Positions 28,098 through 36,638 of a stretch of 64,000 bases of DNA are shown piece after piece. The notes beneath the pieces were generated by a model. The model was given only the letters and a program-made list of their open reading frames with translations, did not search any database and was not told the DNA's origin. The stretch comes from Halomonas sp. CUBES01 (GTDB lineage Bacteria > Pseudomonadota > Gammaproteobacteria > Pseudomonadales > Halomonadaceae): positions 652,705 through 716,704 of the forward strand of contig NZ_JAJLLW010000001.1 of NCBI RefSeq assembly GCF_020991005.1, in the 5' to 3' direction. How positions within the stretch are numbered: the first letter of the stretch is position 1; each line of letters opens with the position of its first letter. A program made the translations under genes and the position numbers.

Positions 28098-28916
28098 CTA
28101 AGCGCCCGGGTTCTGCTCGATGCCTTGCAGGTACCAGGGGGCATCCTCGCGCATGGCGCGGGTCAGGTGCCAGGTTTCGTTGAACTCGGTCTGCTCGCCG
28201 TTTTCTTCCAGCAGACCATGGAAAATCACCGTCGCTTCGGCATGGTCGCCCATTTCCGTTACATTGCCCAGTTCGGCAAACAGGCGCACGATTTCGGTCT
28301 GGTTATTGGCCGGCTGCTGGGCCCGCTCGGCGCGCAGCACGTTGTAGTACTCGGGCGTGACGTATTCCTGCAGGCGGCTGAAGTCGTTATTATCCCAGGC
28401 GCGCTGCAGGGTCATGAAATGCTCCTTGGCGCCGCTCAGGAAACGCTCCTTGTCGAACCATGCCGGTGTGGCGGAGGCGGTGGGGCCGCTTGAGGCAACG
28501 CCGCCTTGCCCCTGGAAAGACGCTGCGGAAGCGCCCGTTGAGCGCGCATGCCCCGTCGCGGGTTGGCGCATGGCGCGGAACGCCATGACCGCCAGTAAGG
28601 CGACGCCGGCCATGACCAGTAGATCCATCAGGCGAAGTTCGTCGAAGGCGCCACCAAAGAACAGCGCCGCCAGCAGCCCGCCGGCCAGCAAGCCGCCGAA
28701 CATGCCGCCCATGCCCCCACGACGGGCCGCCGCACCGGGCTGGCCCTGATCGCGATTGGTCTGGGCCTGTTGTTGGGTGGCGGCGGGACGGTCGGCCGAG
28801 CGCGAAAAGCTGCCGCTGCTAGCGCCGCCGCCCAGGCGGCGGGCATCGGCGGATTCAACCGCCAGACCAACGCCCATCACGCTTACCAGTAACATGACAA
28901 AAATCTGTCGCAGCAT
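28098..28916 (-). CDS. Tim44-like domain protein with signal peptide
   Basis: 272 residues. A cleavable signal peptide (MLRQIFVMLLVSVMGVGLAV, cut near SADA) is followed by a Ser/Gln/Gly-rich linker, a glycine-rich hydrophobic part with one or two membrane helices (about 85-130, GGMFGGLLAGGLLAALFFGG), then a Tim44/MRPL45-like NTF2-fold domain at about 165-272 (FLSGAKEHFMTLQRAWDNNDFSRLQEYVTPEYY). Such proteins are widespread in proteobacteria and of unknown function. GGAGAAA precedes the ATG. It is divergent from the next gene. Confidence 0.85.
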   Translation of the reverse strand: MLRQIFVMLLVSVMGVGLAVESADARRLGGGASSGSFSRSADRPAATQQQAQTNRDQGQPGAAARRGGMGGMFGGLLAGGLLAALFFGGAFDELRLMDLLVMAGVALLAVMAFRAMRQPATGHARSTGASAASFQGQGGVASSGPTASATPAWFDKERFLSGAKEHFMTLQRAWDNNDFSRLQEYVTPEYYNVLRAERAQQPANNQTEIVRLFAELGNVTEMGDHAEATVIFHGLLEENGEQTEFNETWHLTRAMREDAPWYLQGIEQNPGA

Positions 28917-29070
28917 GGTGTTTCTCCAGGTTATCAAGCGCCTCTGAGCGCAAAGGGGATACAATGGGGAGTATAAAGTGGTTAAAAACGGTCGCTAGTT
29001 TACCGCCTATTGATCGCGGGCGTCGTCTGTTTCTAGCGGATAACCATAAAGACAATAATGAGGTGATAAC

Positions 29071-29646
29071 GTGCGTTTGGAACGCGATAAAAGTGTGCTA
29101 TTGATGGTCGATTTCCAGGCGGGGTTGCTGCCGGTGATCGACGGCGGTGACGAGGCTATTGCTGAGGCCCATTGGCTGTACGGCGTCGCAGAGGCGCTGG
29201 AGGTGCCCGTGTGGCTGACCGAGCAGATGCCGGAGAAGCTCGGTGGCACCGCTGCAGCATTATTGGCGGATCGAACCGCGCCGACGATATGGCAAAAGCA
29301 GCACTTTGCTGTCACCGAAGACGCCGCGTTTCGGGAGGCGTTGCGCGCCACCGGCCGACAGCAGGTCGTGCTATGCGGTACCGAGGCGCATATTTGCGTG
29401 CTGCAAACCGCGCTCGGGCTGTTAGCCGATGGCTATGCGGTGTACTGGCTGAGCGAGGCCACCGCCAGCCGGCGTGCCGGTGAAGCGGCGCTGGCTCGCG
29501 AACGGGCCTGTGCGCTGGGGGCGCAGGCGGTTTCGGCGGATATGGTGGCCTACGAGTGGCTGCATCGCTGCGACACAACGTCGTTTGGCAATGTGCACCG
29601 CCAGTTCCTGAAGCCTCGCGCGGCAAAGGCGGTGCGGTTTTTTTGA
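29071..29646 (+). CDS. isochorismatase-family cysteine hydrolase
   Basis: 191 residues. The family triad is visible as Asp in LLMVDFQ, Lys in WQKQHF and Cys in VVLCGTEAHICVLQTA, with the cis-peptide region intact. The family covers nicotinamidases, ureidoacrylate and other amide hydrolases; the YcaC-like or SnrA-type short proteins are closest by length, but the substrate is not clear. Start GTG 29071 with GAGGTG at 29060-29065. It converges on yaaA with only 15 bases between. Confidence 0.82.
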   Translation: MRLERDKSVLLMVDFQAGLLPVIDGGDEAIAEAHWLYGVAEALEVPVWLTEQMPEKLGGTAAALLADRTAPTIWQKQHFAVTEDAAFREALRATGRQQVVLCGTEAHICVLQTALGLLADGYAVYWLSEATASRRAGEAALARERACALGAQAVSADMVAYEWLHRCDTTSFGNVHRQFLKPRAAKAVRFF

Positions 29647-29661
29647 CGGCTAGCTGAGCCC

Positions 29662-30441
29662 TTAGCGGTCAGCCTCGCGGCGGGTAAACACAAAGGTGTC
29701 GCCCTGGGAGGCTGCTGGGTCAAACCGGTAGCCGGCGACATCAAAGGCCTTCAGCGCCTCGGGGTCGTTGGCCTGCTGGCGAATGATCCAGGCGCTCATC
29801 AATCCGCGTGCCTTTTTAGCGTAGAAGCTGATGATCTTGAAGGTGCCGTTTTTCTCGTCTTTGAACACCGGCGTGATGATCCGGGCATCGAGTTGCTTGG
29901 CGTCGACGGCCTTGAAGTATTCATTGGACGCCAGGTTGACCAGCACCTTTGACCCGCTGGCGGCAATGGCGTCATTGAGCGCCGAGGTCAGCGTGGGCTT
30001 CCAGTAGGCATATAGATCCTTGCCCGCCGGGTTGGGGAGCTTGGTGCCCATCTCAAGCCGATAAGGCTGAATCAGATCCAGCGGGCGTAGCAGGCCATAA
30101 AGCCCAGACAAAATACGCAGATGCTGCTGGGCATAGCGGTTTTCGTCGTCGCTGAAGGTATCGGCTTCAAGCCCCGTGTAGACATCTCCCTGGAAGGCCT
30201 GCGCGGCGGGCTTGGCGTTTTCCAGCGAAAACGGCGGCTGCCATTCGGCGAATCGCGCGGCGTTCAGGCCCGCGAGCTTATCGCTGATCCCCATCAGGTC
30301 GCTGATCTGCTGGGGCGAGTAGTCACGCAGGATGTCGATCAGCGCCTGGCTGTCGTCCAGAAAGTCCGGCTGGGTGACGTCCTGGGTGGTCGGCGGGGTT
30401 TCAAAATCCAGCGTTTTGGCCGGTGAAATGACGCTCAACAT
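29662..30441 (-). CDS. yaaA: peroxide stress protein YaaA (DUF328)
   Basis: 259 residues. It starts [16 protein letters not shown], the family signature, with the [35 protein letters not shown] and [11 protein letters not shown] motifs; the conserved lysine in SPAKTL belongs to its helix-hairpin-helix DNA-binding region. E. coli YaaA belongs to the OxyR regulon and limits free iron damage during peroxide stress. Here ATG 30441 with AAGGAA 7 bases before. No OxyR site was identified. Confidence 0.95.
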   Translation of the reverse strand: MLSVISPAKTLDFETPPTTQDVTQPDFLDDSQALIDILRDYSPQQISDLMGISDKLAGLNAARFAEWQPPFSLENAKPAAQAFQGDVYTGLEADTFSDDENRYAQQHLRILSGLYGLLRPLDLIQPYRLEMGTKLPNPAGKDLYAYWKPTLTSALNDAIAASGSKVLVNLASNEYFKAVDAKQLDARIITPVFKDEKNGTFKIISFYAKKARGLMSAWIIRQQANDPEALKAFDVAGYRFDPAASQGDTFVFTRREADR

Positions 30442-30545
30442 GGCAGATTCCTTGGCACGTCCTAGAAGTAATAAGGGCATTATATCAAGCCTCGGCGATG
30501 GCCGAGGCTATAGGCCCGATAGCGTCTTTCGCGCGCGAGGCGCGA

Positions 30546-31577
30546 TCAGGGGCAGGGGTTGGGCATGCGGCGATGGATATCGTCGATGGCGTCCAGCACC
30601 TCGTCGTCCAGCTTGAGGCTTTCGCTGGCCAGGTTGCTTTCCAGCTGCGCCATGGTGGTGGCGCCGATGATGTTGCTGGTCAGGAAGCTGCGCGAGTTGA
30701 CGAACGCCAAGGCCATTTGCGCGGGGTCGAGGCCGTAGTCGCGTGCCAGCGACACATAGGCCTTGGTGGCCGCTTCGGCCTCCGGCGAGGTATAGCGCTT
30801 GAAACGCTCGAATAGGGTGAGGCGACCGGTCGGCGGCTGCGCACCATCCAGGTATTTGCCCGAGAGCACGCCAAAGCCCAGCGGCGAGTAGGCGAGCAAC
30901 CCGACATCTTCGCGGTGGGCGATTTCAGCCAGGCCCACCTCGAAGGAACGGTTGAGCAGGTTATAGGGGTTCTGGATCGAGGCCACCCGTGGCACGTCGA
31001 GCTGATCGGCGAGTTGCAGGGCGCGCATGGTGCCCCAGGGCGTGTCGTTTGAAAGCCCGATGGCACGAATTTTACCCGCGTCGACCAGCTCCTTGAGCGC
31101 GCTCAGGGTCTCTTCCAGTGGCGTGGCGTCTTCTTCCTGGTTATGCACGTAGCCCAGCTTGCCGAAGAAGTTGGTGCTGCGGTCAGGCCAGTGCAGTTGA
31201 TAAAGGTCAATGTAATCGGTTTGCAGGCGCTCGAGGCTGGTATCGACCGCCTGGAAAAGGTGCTCGCGCGTCAGGCGTGGTCCTCCACGAATATGATCAA
31301 GCCCGGGGCCAGCGGCTTTGGTGGCGATAACCACGTCGTCGCGTTCGCGGCGCTGCTTGAGCCAGCTGCCTACATAGCGCTCGGTCAGCCCTTGGGTCTC
31401 CGCTTTGGGCGGGACGGGATACATTTCAGCGGTATCGATAAAATTGATGCCAAAGGCCACGGCGCGGTCGAGCTGCTCGTGGGCCTCGGCTTCGCTGTTT
31501 TGTTCGCCAAACGTCATGGTGCCCAGGCAAAGTCGGCTGACGTCCAGCCCGGTTCTGCCCAATGGTCGCGTTTGCAT
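30546..31577 (-). CDS. tas: aldo/keto reductase, Tas type
   Basis: 343 residues, close to the 346 of E. coli Tas, with the same MTFGEQNSEAEAHEQLD and AEMYPVPPKAETQGLTE stretches. AKR features: catalytic Asp and Tyr in FIDTAEMY, Lys in VIATKAAG, His in YQLHWPDRSTN and the NADPH site at GATTMAQLESN. Tas uses NADP(H); its natural substrate is uncertain. About 105 bases separate it from yaaA, likely separate units. Confidence 0.94.
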   Translation of the reverse strand: MQTRPLGRTGLDVSRLCLGTMTFGEQNSEAEAHEQLDRAVAFGINFIDTAEMYPVPPKAETQGLTERYVGSWLKQRRERDDVVIATKAAGPGLDHIRGGPRLTREHLFQAVDTSLERLQTDYIDLYQLHWPDRSTNFFGKLGYVHNQEEDATPLEETLSALKELVDAGKIRAIGLSNDTPWGTMRALQLADQLDVPRVASIQNPYNLLNRSFEVGLAEIAHREDVGLLAYSPLGFGVLSGKYLDGAQPPTGRLTLFERFKRYTSPEAEAATKAYVSLARDYGLDPAQMALAFVNSRSFLTSNIIGATTMAQLESNLASESLKLDDEVLDAIDDIHRRMPNPCP

Positions 31578-31894
31578 GGCTTTCTCCTTGGTTGAGCACG
31601 ATAACGAGCGGATGCACGGCTAATATAGCGCATCGCGTCGTGGGGTGTGGGGCATGTTAGCGAGGCCTTCGCCAGGCAGCAAATCAGAGGGGTTGAGTCC
31701 CCGCCAAGGCAGGCGTATGCTTGCCAGCCCATCGACCGGCTGGCAGCCTGTCGGACTTAACGCTGATCGACTGCGAATCTTCTCGTGACGATCGGTCAAG
31801 CCCGACAGGCTGCTGCGGTTTATCGCGTGGTTGGTTGTCTCATAGGGAGTGACGGCTGGCCCAAGGTTTCAACAGACAGACAGGGTGGTTTGCC
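31578..31894. other. intergenic region of about 320 bases
   Basis: Between tas and the Sel1-repeat gene, which are divergent. It must hold both promoters, though neither is clear. Its one striking structure is the inverted repeat at 31743-31813. Confidence 0.6.
31743..31813. repeat. 71-bp REP/MITE-like inverted repeat
   Basis: GCAGCCTGTCGG (31743-31754) and its exact complement CCGACAGGCTGC (31802-31813), with the match continuing imperfectly inward (ACTTAACGCTGATCG against GCTTGACCGATCG). The whole 71 bases could fold into one long hairpin. There is no coding sequence inside. It resembles an extragenic palindromic or miniature transposable element; a copy count elsewhere in the genome would decide. 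Confidence 0.6.
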
Positions 31895-32383
31895 ATGCCA
31901 CAGGCATCATCTTTGTTTACTCGGCTGGAGTTTCGGCTCGCCGAACGACTGTTTCAGAATCGTTGGCTGTTGCCACGCTCGCCGCGTACTCAGCGGCTTA
32001 CGCTGCGCTTGTTCAAGCGTTGCGCCGAGGCGGGCCATCCCGACGCGCTTTCCGTGTACGGCCATATGTTGCTGAAGCGCAGCCTGTCGCCCCACGATAA
32101 AGCTCGCGGCGCGCGCTATGTGATGGAAGCGGCCCATGCCGGCGATGTGAAATCGCAGTATCAGGCCGCGACCATCTATGAGAACGGTTGTGCACAGTAC
32201 CCACGCCGTGATGACTATGCGGTTACCTGGTATGCGCGCGCGGCGCAATCCGGCCATGTGCTAGCGGCTGAGCGTCTGGCGCTTGCCTATCGGGTGGGCG
32301 AGCTGGGGTTAACGGCCGATGCCGATCAAGCCGCCTATTGGCAGGCCTTGGTGGATCAGCCCTCTGAACACGTGGCGGCCTGA
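31895..32383 (+). CDS. Sel1-repeat protein
   Basis: 162 residues, no signal peptide. It has about three Sel1-like helical repeats: AGHPDALSVYGHMLLKR, GARYVMEAAHAGDVKSQYQAATIYENG and AVTWYARAAQSGHVLAAERLALAYRVG. These form a TPR-like scaffold for protein contacts; the partner is unknown. ATG 31895, followed 32 bases later by the exonuclease-like gene. Confidence 0.8.
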   Translation: MPQASSLFTRLEFRLAERLFQNRWLLPRSPRTQRLTLRLFKRCAEAGHPDALSVYGHMLLKRSLSPHDKARGARYVMEAAHAGDVKSQYQAATIYENGCAQYPRRDDYAVTWYARAAQSGHVLAAERLALAYRVGELGLTADADQAAYWQALVDQPSEHVAA

Positions 32384-32415
32384 CGGGCGCCCTATTTGAG
32401 TAAGTGAGGCCGTCT

Positions 32416-32916
32416 GTGTCCGAGACGCTCCCGACTGTGTTGGATATTGAAGCGTCCGGTTTCGGGCGCGGTAGCTACCCGATCGAGGTGGGGATCGCCC
32501 GTGCCGACGGCACCAGCTGCGCGTTTCTGATCCAGCCGCTCGACGAGTGGACGCACTGGGATCCCAAGGCCGAGTTGCTGCACGGGATTTCCCGCGAGCG
32601 CCTGATCCGCGAAGGCTACCCGGTGCGCCAGGTGGCGCACTGGCTTAACGACGAGCTTGGCGAGATCGGCAAGGCTTACAGTGACAGCTGGGGATACGAT
32701 AACACCTGGCTCTCGTTGCTGTTTCACCACGCCGGCATGCTGGCGCGCTTTCGCCTTGAAGCGCTGCGCATCCTGCTCAGCGAAGCGCAGCAGGCCGCGT
32801 GGAGTGATACCAAGGAGTCGGTCATCGCGGAGCGTGGCATCCACCGCCATCGCGCCGGTGAAGACGCCCTGCTACTCCAACTGACCTATCAGCGAACCCT
32901 CCGGCTCTGCGAGTAG
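32416..32916 (+). CDS. DEDDh exonuclease-like protein
   Basis: 166 residues. Exo motif I is LDIEASGFG (D-x-E), motif II lies around YDNTWLSLLF, and motif III is HRHRAGEDA (H-x(4)-D), so the metal ligands of a 3'-5' exonuclease seem present. It is a single domain of the DnaQ/RNase T fold. GTG 32416 is chosen with GAGG at 32406-32409; a GTG at 32404 is in frame four codons upstream. The nucleic acid substrate is unknown. Confidence 0.8.
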   Translation: MSETLPTVLDIEASGFGRGSYPIEVGIARADGTSCAFLIQPLDEWTHWDPKAELLHGISRERLIREGYPVRQVAHWLNDELGEIGKAYSDSWGYDNTWLSLLFHHAGMLARFRLEALRILLSEAQQAAWSDTKESVIAERGIHRHRAGEDALLLQLTYQRTLRLCE

Positions 32917-32977
32917 CCGGGCAATCCTCCTATCCCGATGCCTCAACTGCATACCCGTTTGCATGGCCCCTTGCCAG

Positions 32978-33520
32978 CTAGCGCTTGGCGATAATCGCAT
33001 CAAGCAGGGCGGCGGGGGTGTCGGCGTCGAGCAACATGTCCCGGGTGGCCTGCGCCATGAAGCCCTGTTCCACGGTGCTGTTTAAAAACGTCAGCAGGGG
33101 CGCGTAAAAACCGTCAACGTTGAGCAGCCCGAGTGGCTTGTCGTGCAGCCCCAGATACCCCCAGGTCCAGATTTCGAACAGCTCTTCAAAGGTGCCGATG
33201 CCGCCGGGCAGGGCGATGAAGGCATCCGCATTGGCGGCCATGCTGGCTTTGCGCTCGTGCATGTTGGGCACGCGGATCAGCTCGGTCAGGCCGAAATGGG
33301 CCTGCTCGCGCTCGACCAGATGATCCGGCATCACGCCGATCACTTCGCCGCCCGCGTCAAGTGCCGCATTGGCCAGCACGCCCATCAGCCCGACCCGGGC
33401 GCCGCCGTAGACCAGCGTGTGACCATGGGCCGCCAGGCTGTGGCCAAGCGCCTGGGCGGCGTGACGAAAGGCAGGACTATTGCCTTCCCTAGAGCCAAGA
33501 TAAACGCAGATTCGGGACAT
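32978..33520 (-). CDS. LOG family (TIGR00730) protein
   Basis: 180 residues. It carries the lysine-decarboxylase-like LOG signature PGGIGTFEELFEIWTW and GGARVGLMGVLANAAL. Proteins of this family are nucleoside 5'-monophosphate phosphoribohydrolases, some of which release cytokinin bases; in bacteria they probably act in nucleotide turnover. ATG 33520. It lies 69 bases downstream of the DUF501 gene in the same direction and could share its transcript. Confidence 0.9.
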   Translation of the reverse strand: MSRICVYLGSREGNSPAFRHAAQALGHSLAAHGHTLVYGGARVGLMGVLANAALDAGGEVIGVMPDHLVEREQAHFGLTELIRVPNMHERKASMAANADAFIALPGGIGTFEELFEIWTWGYLGLHDKPLGLLNVDGFYAPLLTFLNSTVEQGFMAQATRDMLLDADTPAALLDAIIAKR

Positions 33521-33589
33521 GACACCGGTTCCTTAACGTACAAGATAGAGATAACTAGGTGGGCCGTTGACTCGGCAGTGGTGTGCCGG

Positions 33590-34111
33590 TCAGGGCAGGA
33601 ATGCATCGACCTGATAGTGGGCGTCCAGCCACTGGCCGATGACATTGTGGCCGCACAGATGGTGAGCGTACTGGGTATGCAGGCAGCGTATCTGCTGCCA
33701 GTTGCTGATGCCGCCAATGCCGCGCTCGGTGAGCACGTCGCGGTAGCCGAGCTTATCCACCTCGACGCGCTGCGCGTCGCTCATCAGCGACCAGCGTGTC
33801 TCGACGTAGTCGCGGTGACTTTGCTGGTAGGCCACCAGGAAGTCGGGGTCGTCCTGTAGCTGCTGCTCCAGCGACTTGATAACGCCCACGGCTTCAATGC
33901 GCGAAATCTCCACCTTGAGCACGTCGGAGCACAGCCAGTAGAGCGTCGGAAAGGGCTTGCCATCCACAATCGGCGCCATGCGCAGCACCAGCGGGGTGCC
34001 GTCGCCGTCCACCGCGGCCACGGCCTCAATGCCCTTGGGCGGGCGGCCGAGCTGTTGGGTAATGATCGCCAGCTGGCGTTCGTCGGGGGCTTGATCGGTG
34101 CGAATCACCAT
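33590..34111 (-). CDS. DUF501 family protein
   Basis: 173 residues. It matches the DUF501 pattern as I know it: QQLGRPPKGIEAVAAVDGDG, GKPFPTLYWLCSDVLKVEISRIEAVG and C-terminal IRCLHTQYAHHLCGHNVIGQWL, with conserved Cys and His in RCLHTQYAHHLCGHN. Its function is unknown; in actinobacteria DUF501 genes lie near the eno-ftsB-ppx region. ATG 34111 with an AAGAGA site; an in-frame TTG further upstream is unlikely. Confidence 0.85.
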   Translation of the reverse strand: MVIRTDQAPDERQLAIITQQLGRPPKGIEAVAAVDGDGTPLVLRMAPIVDGKPFPTLYWLCSDVLKVEISRIEAVGVIKSLEQQLQDDPDFLVAYQQSHRDYVETRWSLMSDAQRVEVDKLGYRDVLTERGIGGISNWQQIRCLHTQYAHHLCGHNVIGQWLDAHYQVDAFLP

Positions 34112-34148
34112 GGGGCGTATCTCTTGCGGGCGGTCGTCGTGTGCAGGG

Positions 34149-34442
34149 TTATTCCTGGACAAACTTGGTGGAGCGGCCGACGGCGCGGAAAAAACAGCGG
34201 TTGAGCTGTTCCGGCGATGCCACGTAGTGCCAGGTGCGCTCGCAGTATTCGGCGGCGCGGGCCATCAGCACATCGTAAAGTCGGTTGAACGGCGCATCAT
34301 AATCGTAGGGGTCGGCACCGAACAAGCGAATATGCGGATAGTCAGCAAAGCGCTCCATGAAGTAGCGCTCGAGGTCCGCCTCGACGGCGCGGTGCTGGGC
34401 GGTGTTGTCCGGGTCTAGCCAAAGATTATAGCGGATCGCCAT
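34149..34442 (-). CDS. small conserved-looking protein of unknown function
   Basis: 97 residues, soluble, with many aromatic and Tyr/Asp residues (LWLDPDNTAQHRAVEADLERYFMERF, GADPYDYDAPFNRLYDVLMARA). I do not recognise the family. The ATG at 34442 has a good AGGAG site 5-9 bases upstream and the codon use fits the neighbours, so it is a real gene. It sits between the thioesterase and DUF501 genes in one direction with 37-40-base gaps, suggesting an operon. Confidence 0.75.
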   Translation of the reverse strand: MAIRYNLWLDPDNTAQHRAVEADLERYFMERFADYPHIRLFGADPYDYDAPFNRLYDVLMARAAEYCERTWHYVASPEQLNRCFFRAVGRSTKFVQE

Positions 34443-34482
34443 GGGGCACTCCTGGCCGCCCCGTTGCCGGGGCGTTAGCGGT

Positions 34483-34890
34483 TCAGGCGGGGGCGGGCGC
34501 GTCTTGCATATGGGCCTCGAGCGCTTGCCGCAACTCGCCTTCAATGGGCACGGTGCATTTGGCCTGATGGTCATATTGCACTAGAACGGTATGCCCGACG
34601 TTGGTTAACTTGCCGTGCTGACGCGCCTCCTGGGTGACGGTAAAGGAGCTTTTGCCCAGGCGCGTCAGGTAGGTACGTAATTCGATATCATGACCGTAAA
34701 ACAGTTCAGCGCGGTAGTCGACCTCCATCCGCGCCATGATCAAGCGCCACGCCTGGGGGTTCAGGTCGGGGGTGAACAATCTGAACAGGTCGTTGCGCGC
34801 CAGCTCGAACCAGGCGGGAAGACGGGTGTTATTGATATGCCCGAGGGCATCGGTGTCGTAAAACGCCGGTTCAATGGTGCGGGTGAACAT
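34483..34890 (-). CDS. 4HBT-family acyl-CoA thioesterase (YbgC-like hotdog fold)
   Basis: 135 residues. The active-site segment YDTDALGHINNTRLPAWFELARNDL is the 4-hydroxybenzoyl-CoA thioesterase type, with the catalytic Asp (FYDTDALGH). A hotdog helix and strands follow (MARMEVDYRAELFYGHDIELRTYLTRLGKSSFTV). It hydrolyses acyl-CoA thioesters; chain preference is not predictable. ATG 34890. First or second gene of the leftward group down to 33590. Confidence 0.9.
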   Translation of the reverse strand: MFTRTIEPAFYDTDALGHINNTRLPAWFELARNDLFRLFTPDLNPQAWRLIMARMEVDYRAELFYGHDIELRTYLTRLGKSSFTVTQEARQHGKLTNVGHTVLVQYDHQAKCTVPIEGELRQALEAHMQDAPAPA

Positions 34891-34999
34891 AACGCCATCC
34901 TTGTCATCTTATGAGCAGCGTGGGGGACAAGCCCAGAGGCCGGTTGAAGCGTCAGGATTGCCCCAAGCAAACGCTTGGTCAAGGCCTGGGGGGATGACG

Positions 35000-35431
35000 C
35001 TACACCAGGCGAAGCCCTTGCTGGTCGCGCCAGGCGGCCGCCAGGGCCCTTTCCAGTGGCGTTTGCAGATGCGCGGGCAGCGCCCGTTGCGCGTCTTCCA
35101 GATGGTCGAACGTTCGGTTGCGCAGCCAGCAGTAGGCCCAGGCGCAGGCTTCGGCCTCGCTGTCCGGTAGCGGCCGGGCGGGCATCTGGTTGAGCAGGAA
35201 AACCGCCGTACGCGGTGCCCATAGCGGAATGTCACCGTCCTGTGACTGGCTCCATGCATCCAGGGTGGCGCCGTCTGGCGTTTCGCTGGGCTCGCCCAAC
35301 TTGGCGACCCGCGCCGTTTCGGCCAAAATCAGCGCCAGCCGGTCGGCGTCGGCCTGACCCAGCGCGCGCCACTGGCGCAACAGCGCGGGCAATCCGGCGC
35401 GCACCTTGGTATAAAAGTCATCTTGCGGCAT
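35000..35431 (-). CDS. protein of unknown function
   Basis: 143 residues, mostly helical by composition, with no signal peptide or membrane segment. Recognisable only by a Trp-rich C-terminal half (ACAWAYCWLRNRTFDHLEDAQRALP). I do not recognise it. ATG 35431 is chosen over an in-frame GTG at 35443; the ribosome site is weak. Codon bias matches the neighbourhood. It is divergent from the PLP enzyme gene 39 bases away. Confidence 0.7.
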   Translation of the reverse strand: MPQDDFYTKVRAGLPALLRQWRALGQADADRLALILAETARVAKLGEPSETPDGATLDAWSQSQDGDIPLWAPRTAVFLLNQMPARPLPDSEAEACAWAYCWLRNRTFDHLEDAQRALPAHLQTPLERALAAAWRDQQGLRLV

Positions 35432-35470
35432 GCTCAGCTGCACCCCCGGTTAACAAAAGTGAGACGAATA

Positions 35471-36634
35471 ATGGCGTTTGATTTTGCCACGCCCGTTGAG
35501 CGGCGCCACCCCGCTGAGGGCTGGGCATCGCAGAAATGGCACCGCTACGCTGACGACGTGCTGCCCCTGTGGGTGGCGGATATGGACTTTCGCTCGCCGC
35601 CTGCGGTGATCGACGCCTTGCACGCGCGGGTGGCACACGGCGTTTACGGCTACGGCGAAGTGCCTGCCACGTTAACAGAAACCCTGTGCCAGTGGAGCGC
35701 CCACCACTACGACTGGCTCATCAGCGCTGATTGGCAGCAGTGGCTGCCGGGCGTGGTGCCGGCGCTGCATCTGGCCGCCCAGACGCTGACCGCACCGGGC
35801 GACGGCGTATTGACGGTTACGCCGATTTACCCGCCATTTCTGGCGGTGGCCGAGCGAACCGGCCGGCTGCCCCAGCAGGCGGCGCTGGCGACCCCGGTGA
35901 GCCGTGACGATAGCTGGCGGCTGGATATCGGCGCGCTCGAGGCGGCGGTGACGCCCGAGACCCGCCTGCTGCTGTGGTGCCATCCGCATAATCCGACCGG
36001 CCGGGTGTGGTCGTACGGGGAGCTGGCGGCGCTGGCCGCGTTTGTCGAACGGCATGACCTCTGGGTGGTATCCGATGAACTGCATTGCGATCTGCTGCTT
36101 GACGAAGGCGCGCGTCATCAACCGCTGGTGGCGGCCTTTCCTGCGCTCGCCAAGCGCACCATCACGCTGTGGGCGCCGTCGAAGACCTTCAATCTGGCGG
36201 GGCTGACCACGGCCTGCGCGGTGATCCCCGATCCTGACCTGCGCAAGCGCTTTGCCCAGGCGACCAAAGGCCTGCTGCCCGATGGCAACGTGCTCGGCCT
36301 GGTGGCGGCAGAGGCCGCCTATCGCGATGGCGAGCCGTGGCGCCAAGCCCTGCTGCAGGTGCTGCGTGAACATCGCGCCACGCTCAAGGCGCGTGTGGCG
36401 ACTTGGCCCGGGGTCGAAATGAGTTCGCCCGCCTCGACCTATCTCGCCTGGCTGGACATGCGCGACGCGAACCTTGGTGAATCACCCCAGGCGACGCTCC
36501 TCGAGCAGGCCGGGGTCGCCTTGTCCGACGGCGCGGCCTTCGGCCATCCGGGCTATGTGCGGCTCAATTTCGGCACCACCGCCTCGCAGCTGGAGGCGGC
36601 GCTCACCCGAATGGATGCGTTGCTGGCCCGCTGA
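35471..36634 (+). CDS. patB: MalY/PatB-type PLP-dependent C-S lyase / aminotransferase
   Basis: 387 residues, fold type I PLP enzyme. Features: PLWVADMDFRSPPAVIDAL at the N-terminus typical for MalY/PatB, GVYGYGEVP, NPTGRVWSYGEL, the Asp/His pair in VSDELHCDLLL, and the PLP lysine in WAPSKTFNLAGL. MalY/PatB enzymes split cystathionine to homocysteine, pyruvate and ammonia; some also repress maltose genes. ATG 35471 is where the family begins. It converges with cnoX four bases later. Confidence 0.92.
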   Translation: MAFDFATPVERRHPAEGWASQKWHRYADDVLPLWVADMDFRSPPAVIDALHARVAHGVYGYGEVPATLTETLCQWSAHHYDWLISADWQQWLPGVVPALHLAAQTLTAPGDGVLTVTPIYPPFLAVAERTGRLPQQAALATPVSRDDSWRLDIGALEAAVTPETRLLLWCHPHNPTGRVWSYGELAALAAFVERHDLWVVSDELHCDLLLDEGARHQPLVAAFPALAKRTITLWAPSKTFNLAGLTTACAVIPDPDLRKRFAQATKGLLPDGNVLGLVAAEAAYRDGEPWRQALLQVLREHRATLKARVATWPGVEMSSPASTYLAWLDMRDANLGESPQATLLEQAGVALSDGAAFGHPGYVRLNFGTTASQLEAALTRMDALLAR

Positions 36635-36638
36635 GCAA

